DNA of 64,000 nt from Theristus sp. LFF4_11 (lineage: Eukaryota > Nematoda > Chromadorea > Monhysterida > Xyalidae): contig JASANC010002749.1 of NCBI GenBank assembly GCA_030248135.1, forward strand, positions 1 through 64,000. Direction: 5' to 3'. Position numbers and translations under genes: made by a program. The notes below the pieces were generated by a model, which was not told the origin of the DNA, searched no databases, and worked only from the letters and a program-made list of their open reading frames with translations. Below, in pieces: positions 1-11,000 of the stretch. Position 1 is the first letter of the stretch, and each line of letters opens with the position of its first letter.

Positions 1-1264
1 ACATGTCGGTGTCATGATGACCAAATCGCGTTCTGGGTACCAACAGTAAAACTACTTTTTAGTTATCCAGCCGACCGAAATTGAAAATGAAACTTGACAC
101 AGAGCTAGCTATTTCGGAGTGCTTTCTGGTGCACCCCCATACTATGCCCCGAAAACGGTTCTAAATTGCTGAAAAAACCCAAAAACTACCCTAACATTGT
201 CATTGGGTCTTTAACCAATAGTTCACACTTGTGAGCAAAAATAGCTCCGCTGTTATGGCCATGAATAAGTACTTCGACGACTGATTCTTCAGGCACTATT
301 AGCTGGTCTCGTGGGCTTTTGGACGCACTATTTTATTTTATCTCACAGTACACCTGGTTGCAGCACGTGGTACATGTTCAGGAGCATGTCGGTGTCATGA
401 TAACAAAATCGCGTTCTGGGTACCAACAGTAAAACCATTTTTTAGTTATCCTGCCGACCGAAATTGAAAATGAAACTTGGCACAGAGCTAGCTATTTCGG
501 AGTGCTTTTTGGTGGACCCCCATACTATGCCCCGAAAACGGTTCTGAAGATCCGAAAAAAATGAAAAACTGGTTTTAAAATCAGTTTTTTTAAAAATTCA
601 TGTTTTAAACTTCATTTTTAGGGCACAGTATATTAACAAAAAATGTTCAGCAGATCAAGGTGAATCGAATGGTTTTTTTTATTTTTGTCGCAGCTTCATT
701 AAAAAGCTGAAAAAACACTATTTTTTGAAAGGGTCCAAAAAAAACGGTTTTTGGCCATTTTTGGGTCCTAAATGATTTCGAATCAAAAAATAAATGTGAT
801 TTTCGGAATCAGCGCGTCAAGACGGTCAGAATGATGTATGATTTGTCTAAATTGGAAAAACTTTGCATTCTAGTGCCTAGAGGTGGGAGGGGTGTGACGG
901 TATTCTCAAAAAGCCGATCTTAAAATTGGCGAAGTTGAACGTCTGCAAACACAGTGAGTCGCAGCACTAAAAGAAACGACAAGACCCACATGACGATCTT
1001 ATTCAAGCTCGTCTTCCGTGCGTAATAATTGTTAACACCACACAACACTGAAGAAAAATTCAGGAAATAAAAACGGAATCACTCTCAAGTCAATTGAAAC
1101 TAAAGTGATTTTAAAAATTGAGTTGTTTCGGCACAACTGGTGTGAGCACCCATAGTGCTCAGGTCGAAACGCCATTTTATTCGCGGTGCTTTTATTATTC
1201 TATTGGGTAAAACGGAAAAGAAACAACTGCACGCAAAACGAGCTGTGTGTCATTGCCGGTGCAG
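1..1264. repeat. Repeat-rich DNA upstream of the first visible ALDH exon
   Basis: No exon is recognised here. Positions 1-172 recur almost unchanged at 385-557 (offset 384 bp), so this is a direct repeat of about 1.5 copies. A stretch near 790-880 is similar to 41760-41870 inside the peroxidase gene, so it is interspersed. It lies within an intron of the ALDH gene, whose earlier exons must be outside the window. Confidence 0.6.
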
Positions 1265-2734
1265 GTGGACGAAGATCAGTTCAAGAAAATACTCGGCTAC
1301 ATCAAGACTGGTGAATCGGAGGGCGCGAAACTGGTGGCCGGCGGCGGCAGACACGGCCAGCGCGGCTACTTCGTTCAGCCGACCGTGTTCGCCGACGTCA
1401 CATCGGGCATGACGATCGCGCAGGAGGAGGTGTGCGCCGTACACTGGAAAGCGTTTTTGAATTTCACAAAAACTCGCACGGGCTGCATGCGGCGCAGCTT
1501 CAGTGCGCACGTTTTCATATATGGCGTTTGTCGCATGTCGAACACGAACCAATCAGCAGCAGGCTTTTGAAAACGTGCTCCGCATTTTGTTGCTTCAGCA
1601 ACCGAAACTCCGAATTTTAGCACCACTAACACATAAATTCAGACCGTTAGGTGTCCACTTCCAATGTATGTACACAGGTTACGAAACAATATCCAAAACG
1701 TTTCTGTTTCACAGATTTTCGGCCCAGTAATGTCGATCATCCGCTTCAAGGACGTGGACGATTTGGTGGAGAAGGCGAACGAAACGATCTACGGTCTCGC
1801 GGCTGCCGTGAACACGACCGACTTGGACAAGGCGTTGCATATTGCGAATAACATTCGTGCGGGAACCGTTTGGTTGGTCGGCATTTTATGGGGGGGGGGG
1901 CATGCTTTCGGATTTTAGATTCCACATCAGCCAGTCAGAATCTTAATGAGAAAACGACCAATCAACGCGAAATTCTGCGTCTCACTCTCACGACAATTGA
2001 TTGGTTAATTTTTCGTTGATTGGGCGTAACCAGACAGAATCAAGTTACAAGCTTCGCTGGTCAGTTCGAGTAACGATTGTGAAATTCAAAACTGAATTGT
2101 GGTTTGATCCGAACCCATCCGAAACCGTTCGAAGAATAGAAAAATCGAATAAATGCAAAAATTGCTTTTTTAGGGTGAACTGTTTCGATGTCTTCGACGC
2201 CGGTGCACCGTTCGGCGGTTATAAAATGTCCGGTATCGGTCGAGAATTGGGCGAATACGGCCTGGACGCGTACACGGAAGTGAAAACGGTACGGAAACGG
2301 GGATTGTCTGAATTGTTTGATTGTTTTTTTTTTGTTTTTTTAGTACCCGGTCCCTGCTCTTTCTTTTATCACTGATTTCGGGGGAAACATGAAAAGGCAC
2401 CAAACTGGTTGATTTCGGTGTTGTGGTAGCCACTGAGAAAGGTGGGGTTGTTCTTTATTGTCTAGTGTATATTTTTTAAGTTCTGCGACCGGATGTACGC
2501 ATATATAAGAAAGCATTTTTATTTTATGTACTTAATGCCAGCATTCAAAATTCAAGTGACACTGATTAAGGTGGTGATTTTGAATTGCCACATCAAGCAA
2601 CCATGAAGCTAAGTTTTCTTTTCAGTTGTGCAAACGCATTGAGTCGCAGAACCAAAAAAAAACCAGAAAAAATGAAACAATTCAATGGTTTTTCTTTGCA
2701 GGTCACGATCAAAGTGCCGCAAAAGAATTCGTGA
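1265..2734 (+). CDS. ALDH: Aldehyde dehydrogenase, ALDH1/2 type, C-terminal part (last 4 exons)
   Basis: NAD-dependent oxidation of aldehydes to acids. Exons: 1265-1429, 1715-1872, 2174-2288, 2702-2734. All phases join and give the last 156 residues of a roughly 500-residue family. Visible signatures: [23 protein letters not shown], the EEIFGPV motif across the first junction, [34 protein letters not shown], and the family end [11 protein letters not shown] before TGA. The catalytic Cys and Glu lie in earlier exons outside the window, so activity cannot be judged. No peroxisomal SKL-type tail is present; cytosolic versus mitochondrial location cannot be told without the N-terminus. Donors are GTGTGC, GTTGGT and GTACGG. 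The last exon encodes only ten residues. Family assignment is firm; ALDH1 versus ALDH2 is not. Confidence 0.93.
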
Positions 2735-5096
2735 ACCAAATGAAGAATTTCGCGGTAATGAAACAAAAAAGTCACCCTGCATCAACAAAATTACGAAACC
2801 ATTAAATACAAAAAATCGTCATAAAATCAGTAATTTTTATAGATTTGAAAAATGGTCTTTTGTATTAAGATGTGGTTTCGCTGACAATGAGCGTGTTATG
2901 TGCAAATGGTTTACCCCCAAGTAGGGTTGGCATGGTAAAAATACCGGTTTTTTTACCGGTAAAAAACACGTATTTATACGCGTTTTTTTACCAGGGCAAA
3001 AATTGGTGCCTTGAAAAAAACGGGAAAAAGACCGTTTCTGTATTTTTCCGGTTTTTTTCGTATTTTTCCGGTATTTCAATTTGGACCCTGAGTTTTTATA
3101 TCATTTTTGATGAGAAAATGAGAAAATCTGTGACCAAGAAAAATATGATGACGAAATCGACACTGATGTTTTGAAAGAACTGTTAAGCGAGGTGCAAGAA
3201 TCGTTTGGAGCTGCCGAGCTGAGCAGAAAATTTCAAAAATTCCAAATGTCGCTCAGAATTGTCTTTCTTACACAATTACTGATTTGTTTTCTTTTTGATC
3301 TGAACTGACTTTAAATTCGGTTTAATTACGTTATTGTAGCAAATTGTGTTCTTCTATTGTGACCAAAGACTGTCCGGTGAAAACGCTGTGGTTTTTTTCC
3401 TGTGTAATTGGTGGAATATAAACGATTGAGCAAAAGTTGACGTTCGATTTATTGCTGACCTTTTGGGTTTTCAGGCCCAAACATAATTTATTTTCTTTGT
3501 TGGTGCAGGATATTTTGAACAAAGCATTCTGAAAGCTGTTTTCACAAATCCTGGTTCAAGTTTAAAGTCGGCTGCGAAAAATATGTGGGTTTTTACAACT
3601 TTTTGGCTTTCGTTTTTTTCCGGTAAAATTACCGTAATTTTACCGGTAAAAATACAGGTTTTTTACCACGATTTGAAAAAAAAACGGTATTTTGCCAACC
3701 CTACCCCCAAGTCATTTATTTGGTTTTTTGACGGTTCTTTGGCATTTGTTCACTTTACTGTTAGTTGAAAACTAGAGGGCATCTTTTATTTTTTGTGATT
3801 TGGTGGGGTTTTTCAGCATTACACTTTTGTTAATGGATTAAGTACATAGAAAGAAAGTTTCAACATCTGCTTTCATATTTGGTTCATCTGCTAGTATATG
3901 TGCCTTAAAACCCTGTTTTTTTGCTTTTCATCGGGTTTAGCAGTCACCGGCAGTAATTCTAGTTCGATATCATTCGGGTATTGAATATAAACAAAAAGCG
4001 TCCAAGACAAAATTGTTTTTATGATCGTTCAAAATCAACATTTCGGCACATCTATTCATGTTTACTGAAGTTCTCCTGTGTGATTTGAAAACTGTGACAG
4101 CAATGTGTTGTATACATTTGGCGATTTATTTTCTGTCCTCAGTTTCTGCATGATAAGCAGTTCTGTTCTTGAAACTATGCCATCCTTTTTACATTATTTT
4201 TGTCGTTTCCAGTCTCTGTGTACTTGTGTTTCGCTGTGCTGACGAAAAAACCGGTTACATATAAGTTCACGGACCTTCCCACATTTGGGGAGTGTTTTTG
4301 TTTACATGCCTGTTGCATGGAATAAAAAGTTACGTTTGACGTTCCGGTTGGGTTTCTGTTCGATTTGTGAGGGACTGTCACCAAAATGTCAGTTTTCGGT
4401 TTCAGACGAAAGACCGAAATATTTCAAGATTGCTCACCAGTCAGTTCTTTGGTTGATCAGATTTGAAGTCTGCACGCTGATTGGTCCTACTCGTGTCATA
4501 CAACCATTCAGACTGAATTTGAAAAAAATGCAGTCACGCCACGTTTCGTGGGTGGGTGACTGGGTCAACTTTTATCACTGCCATATTCTGACTGAACAAA
4601 CTACTATATTTACTATGTATTTTTCGCTTCGTGTGCGTTTCTCGCACGTGGAAATTTCCTGTTTCACACGCTCTTAGAAGCACATTTGCATACTGGTACA
4701 ATTCCGGATATTTGTGGATTTCTATCTTTTCTGAAGTGATGTAATGAAGCGAAACACTAAAAGTCCCGCTTTTGGACAATCGTATCCATACACGCGTTTT
4801 GAAACTATCCTATCGTAAAATGTAGCTTTCAAGGCTATACTGTTGCCTTCGCCTGAAAACTGTCGAATCCGCCAAAGTTGATTAGTTTTGTTCAAAAGAC
4901 GGTATTGATTGGGTTAACCCGTTTGTGGGTCTTGTGCAAGTTGTTGTTTTTCAGCAGTCAAACACGGCGGTTCAGCAATTTTCGCGGTGATCGATAGCGA
5001 ATGATGAAATTCGTAAAAAATTTGAACAACTGAACAGTCGTCATAAACAACAAAAAAACATTAAATCGCAAAAAATACAAAAAGAAACGCCACACC
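2735..5096. other. Intergenic region between ALDH and PCYT1
   Basis: It holds a 782-bp hAT-type element (2922-3703). Otherwise it is AT-rich sequence with no convincing exon. It must contain the 3' end of ALDH and the promoter of PCYT1, but no clear TATA box or poly(A) signal stands out. Confidence 0.5.
2922..3703 (+). mobile_element. Non-autonomous hAT-type element, copy 1
   Basis: Ends are TAGGGTTGGCA and TGCCAACCCTA. An exact 8-bp target duplication CCCCCAAG flanks it (2914-2921 and 3704-3711), as in the hAT superfamily. Subterminal ACCGGTAAA motifs repeat inside both ends. No transposase is visible. Copies 2 and 3 at 8163-8939 and 9011-9894 are closely similar. Confidence 0.92.
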
Positions 5097-8000
5097 ATGC
5101 CTCGCTCGGGCATCAAGCGAAAGGCGAAATTGATGTGCGCTACTGAAGTGAAGACCAACAACAACAACTCCGCTGATCATTCGTCGTCGTCGTCGTCGTC
5201 CGGCTCAATCGCTGAACAGCCAGAGTCCAGCGATGCTCCGCAAACCGACCGACCGAATTACGATCGAAACGAAAACGCGCATTCGTGTGTGCGGCCGTCG
5301 GCAGCGAAACAGGCGAAACTGCAGCAGAGGCACGAGGACACGACGGAGGCGATTGCGAGCGCCACTGGTCTGTTGGAAACACAGAAACGAAGCTTGCAAA
5401 GGAACACGGAACACCCCGGGGGGCACTATAGCATCATGCCGTGAGGTGTTGCTGCACACGGTCACAATGGACAAGAGCGACGGGTGCACCGCGCGCGCTG
5501 TCTGTTTGTCATACGCACGCATCTCGCGTTCAGTTTTCGTTCAGCACATCACGCATAGGTTTCTGCGCGTGAATGGATTGAAATCAACTGAAAGTGCGGC
5601 TCCTTGCGGAGCATTGCAATTCCAAGCGTGTGTATTACCGAGCACATCGGACACGTTACAAGAATAACAGCGCGTCTCACTTCGTCAGGTGCGTCGTGGC
5701 AGCCGTTGCCGCTGGCGTTGACGCGTCCCGCCGCATTTACCGGCGACTCGGACTCGATCGCTGAATTGGATCGCGTGGATTATTCGACGAAGATCACTAC
5801 TGAAATGGCGCGAGCCGGAAATGGTTGGTCGACACGTCGACAGTTTTGCATTCGGACGGAATACGGCGGTTTTTTCGACACTTATATGCACAACAATGAC
5901 CACTGTTCGGTTTTTGCGTCTTGGAAAAACGGGAGTTCTCAAATGACTGTGAAGTGCGTTCCAGCGCTGGTTTTCAGCTCTCGTGTGGAATCGATTCACT
6001 AATGGGTGATCTGATTTGCAATCATGGATAACGCACATGCGTGTTTGAAAATCAGGTTTTTATATTCGTTCCGAAAGACCTCCGAACGCAGCACGCACAA
6101 CAAAACGACCGATTTAATTGATTTAATCATTTTCAGTGAACCGCCCCGTGCGCATCTACGCGGACGGGATCTACGACCTGTTCCATTACGGGCACGCACG
6201 TCAGCTGATGCAATGCAAGGAAGCATTCCCAAAGTGCCAAGTTTATTTGGTTGTTGGAGGTGGGAGTTTCGAATGATTTACAGACAGAAAAAGAAAAAAA
6301 ACTGACATTTTCCTGCTGACAGTTATGCTCTATGGAATCTGCAACTTTGTCATTTGACTGACATCACACAGACGTTTTTTTTTACGATCGAAGTTTGAGA
6401 GTGAATTCCGTGTTACCATTACTCCATGCAAGTATTCTCGAAACTGTCCTTCCGTGTTGTCTGTCAACCGTTCCACAATCATCCTACCATGAAGATAGTT
6501 TGTCTCCATCATAACTCGGTTTCGATTCTGCCCAGGTCGACCCCTGCAATAACGTCGGTCAAATCAAATCGAAAAAAAATCGCTTCTTTTCGATCGGTAT
6601 TCATATTTGGAAGTGTTTTATTTTGCACATCCATTGCAGTCTGCAGCGACGCACGCACGCTGCACTACAAGGGCAGGACGGTGTGGGCGGAGCGCGAGCG
6701 CTACGAAGCCGTCAGACACTGCCGCTACGTTGACGAGGTGCTCAGAGACGCGCCGTGGTTCGTCACGTTGGACTTTCTGAAGAACTGGAAGGTTCGGCTC
6801 GGCTGCCACTGGCTTATCGTGCATTCGCATTTGTTTTTGGACTTTTTTACTTGGAGTTTCTTTTTGGCTTTTTGGATTCAACAACGACAGCATGTGTGTC
6901 TGTGTCGTGCGTGCGTGCGCGCGTGCCTGTGTGTTTGTTTGTAACTGCGCAACATCTTGAGCCATTTATATCGCTTCGCTTTATCTTCAGCCACTGACCC
7001 ATCGCTTCCATTTATATAGGTGCGCTGTCGTCTCTGTCAATTTTTTTCGTTTTTTTTTCAGATTGATTTCATTGCGCATGACGCGATTCCGTACGCGGCA
7101 CCGGGCGACGAGGATTTGTACGAAAAGTTCAGGAGGGTCGACATGTTTGTGGAGACGCAGCGCACCGAGGTTGTTGTTGAGATTGCTGTTAAGCGGCATT
7201 CATGAAGCAGTGTTTAGTGACGCGTAGCTGTGTTGCAACATGCTGCATGTTTGTGGAGACGCAGCGCACCGAGGTTGTTGTTGAGATTGCTGTTAAGCGG
7301 CATTCATGAAGTAGTGTTTAGTGACGCGTAGCTGTGTTGCAACATGCTGCATGTTTGTGGAGACGCAGCGCACCGAGGTTGTTGTTGAGATTGCTGTTAA
7401 GCGGCATTCATGAAGTAGTGTTTAGTGACGCGTAGCTGTGTTGCAACATGCTGCATGTTTGTGGAGACGCAGCGCACCGAGGTTGTTGTTGAGATTGCTG
7501 TTAAGCGGCATTCATGAAGTAGTGTTTAGTGACGCGTAGCTGTGTTGCAACATGCTGCATGTTTGTGGAGACGCAGCGCACCGAGGTTGTTGTTGAGATT
7601 GCTGTTAAGCGGCATTCATGAAGTAGTGTTTAGTGACGCGTAGCTGTGTTGCAACATTCTGCATGTTTTTGTCGCAAAAAAACATTGCTGAAAACAGGGC
7701 ATCTGACGTGACGTGACGTTGCCGTGCCATACGCGCGTGCATACAGTCGAATTGTAAAATATCGGAAATCAGCTGATTGCTTGGTGACCGTGATGCATGC
7801 ATTCTGTGCAAATCAAACTCCGCCTCCACAACATGCTCTCTGTGCAGGCATTGCTATGGAGCGTGTCGTCTGTCGGAGTCTGTCGTTCTGCACAGAATGC
7901 ATGCATGCACCGGATCACCAACCAATCAGCTGATTCCCTATAATTTAGAGTTCGACTGTATGTCTAAACGGGCTTTTTAAGGCACAGTGCCGTTTGCAGG

Positions 8001-11000
8001 GCGTCAGCACGACCGACGTGGTCGCTCGTATCGTACGCGACTACGATCAATACGTGCGTCGGAATCTGTCGAGAGGCATTCCGGCAAAGGAAATGAACGT
8101 CGGCTTCTTTTCGGTTGGTTGTTTTTGTGCTCTGATTCTATTTCTGATCAGGTGGTAGTAGATAGGGTTGGCAAAATACCGTTTTTTTTCAAATCGTGGT
8201 AAAAAAACCTGTATTTTTACGGGTAAAATTACGGTAATTTTACCGGAAAAAAACGAAAGCCAAAAAGTTGTAAAAACCCACATATTTTTCGCAGCCGACT
8301 TTAAACTTGAACCAGGATTTGTGAAAACAGCTTTCAGAATGCTTTGTTCAAAATATCCTGCACCAACAAAGAAAATAAATTATGTTTGGGCCTGAAAACC
8401 CAGAAGGTCAGCAATAAATCGAACGTCATCTTTTGCTCAATCGTTTATATTTCACCAATTACACAGGAAAAAAACCACAGCGTTTTCACCGGACAGTCTT
8501 TGGTCACAATAGACGAACACAATTTGCTACAATAACGCAATTAAACCGAATTTAGAGTCAGTTCAGATTAAAAAGAAAACAAATCAGTAATTGTGTAAGA
8601 AAGACAATTCTGAGCGACATTTGGAATTTTTGAAATTTTCAGCTCAGCTCGGCAGCTCCAGCTTCTGCACCTCGCTTAACAGTTCTTTCAAAACATCAGT
8701 GTCAATGTCGTCATCATGTTTTTCTTGGTCACAGATTTTCTCATTTCTCATCAAAAATGATATAAAAACTCAGGGTCCGAAATTAAAAAAACCGGAAAAA
8801 TACGAAAAAAACCGGAAAAATACAGAAACGGTCTTTTTCCCGTTTTTTCAAAGCACCAATTTTTGCCCTGGTAAAAAACGCGTATAAATACGTCTTTTTT
8901 ACCGGTAAAAAAACCGGTATTTTTACCATGCCAACCCTAGTGGTAGAGCATTACGACTCTATTGTGCGTTCGGGGATCGAGCTCCGCCGAGTGGTGTATG
9001 GGCGCTTGATTAGGGTTGGCATGGTAAAAACACCGGTTTTTTACCGGTAAAAAACATATTTATACGCGTTTTTTACCAGGGCAAAAATTGGTGCCTTGAA
9101 AAAAAACGGGAAAAAGACCGTTTCTGTATTTTTCCGGTTTTTTTCGTATTTTTCCGGGTTTTTTCAATTTCGGACCCTGAGTTTTTATATCATTTTTGAT
9201 GAGAAAATGAGAAAATCTGTGACCAAGAAAAATATGATGACGAAATTTACACTGATGTTTTGAAAGAACTGTTAAGCGAGGTGCAAGAATCGGCTGGAGA
9301 GCCGAGCTGAGCTGAAAATTTCAAAAATTCCAAATGTCGCTCAAAATTGTCTTTCTTACACAATTACTGATTTGTTTTCTGTTTGATCTGAACTGACTCT
9401 AAATTGGGTTTAATTGCGTTATTGCAGCAAATTGTGTTCGTCTATTGTGACCAAAGACTGTCCGGGGAAAACGCTGTGTTTTTTTCCTGTGTACCGTATT
9501 ACTTCTAATAAACCCCCATGGGGGTTTATTTCTTCAGCGACTTCTGGGGGTGGGGGTTTATTGGGGGGGGGGGGTTTAATGGAGGTAATACGGTAATTTG
9601 GTGGAATATAAACGATTGAGCAAAAGATAATGTTCGATTTATTGCTGACCTTTTGGGTTTTCAAGTCCAAACATAATTTATTTTCTTTGTTGGTGCACGA
9701 TAATTTGAACAAAGCATTCTGAAAATTGTTTTCACAAATCCTGGTTCAAGTTTAAAGTCGGCTGCGAAAAATATGTGGGTTTTTACAACTTTTTGGCTTT
9801 CGTTTTTTTCGGTAAAATTACCGTAATTTTACCGGTAAAAATACAGGTTTTTTGTTACCACGATTTGAAAAAAAACGGTATTTTGCCAACCCTACGCTTG
9901 ATGACAACAAGAACTCGATGGGCGCCCGCACTCGACGGCGTTCTCTGTACGACTTCTTCTTCTTGTTGTTGTTGTTGTTATTTCAGGAGAAGAAATACCA
10001 GATTCAGAACAAGGTGGACAACTGGAAGGAACGCGGAACGCAGTGGATCTCCAAGTGGCGTGACGACAGCGAGCGCGTCATGCGTGACTTCCTCGAGACG
10101 TTCCACATGCCGCCAGGAATTGACATTGTGAGACGGGCAACCGGGTGCAGTGTACATCAGGCAAACCCTAAGCCTAAGCCTTTTGCTTGTATTAAGTGTA
10201 AGCAGCTCAAACAGAGGCTACAGGCTAGGCCACACAGGCGACATGCCTGAACGTTTCCCTCGAAACATGCCGCCTCTAATTGACATTGTGAGGGCGACCG
10301 GGGGGGGGGGGTGTTTTGATTGCTGTTCGTAGTTTTACAACTGTTGGTGTTGTTGCTGTGACACTGCAATACGATGGTGAACAAACTCCGCACACCGTCG
10401 CCAGGTAGACGCATACCGCGGTGCCCGCTGGCTCAACGGTGCGTCGGACACCAGGCAAAACTATCCGAAGCATTTTACCGCAAATGTTATGGTCCGACTA
10501 AAACAATAAAGCTTATAATGTTAGAACCTGTCGAAAGCAACTTTTGAGTCTGTTTGCCAAGCGCTGGTGCGCGTCAGGCGAATGTCAGGGAGACACTTGT
10601 CCGGATCCCAATGAGCTCACATGAAATTGTGCTAGTGGTTTCCGACATAAATTGTTGTTGATTATGATTATGATGATTTAGGAATGCAGCCAATGAGCGC
10701 GTTTCGTTTAAAATTGTTTCACTGATTGCATAATTTTTGCGATATTTTGCGTCATAAATATTTTACAAATAGAGAAAGTTCATTCATTTTTCGATGTAGT
10801 TCATTGATGGGAGAGCCGAAGTCAGCCGTACACAGGGCCCATGTTACGTACACTTGTTCACTTTTACTGTTTAAACAGCTTGCAGCTACTAACACCAAAC
10901 TTTAATGACATGGCCGTTATTTTAACGACGCCTTATGGTATCGTTATCGCAAAACTCTCTTTTGTTTTGGTTTTGAACGTTGATTGACTGAAACAAATAG

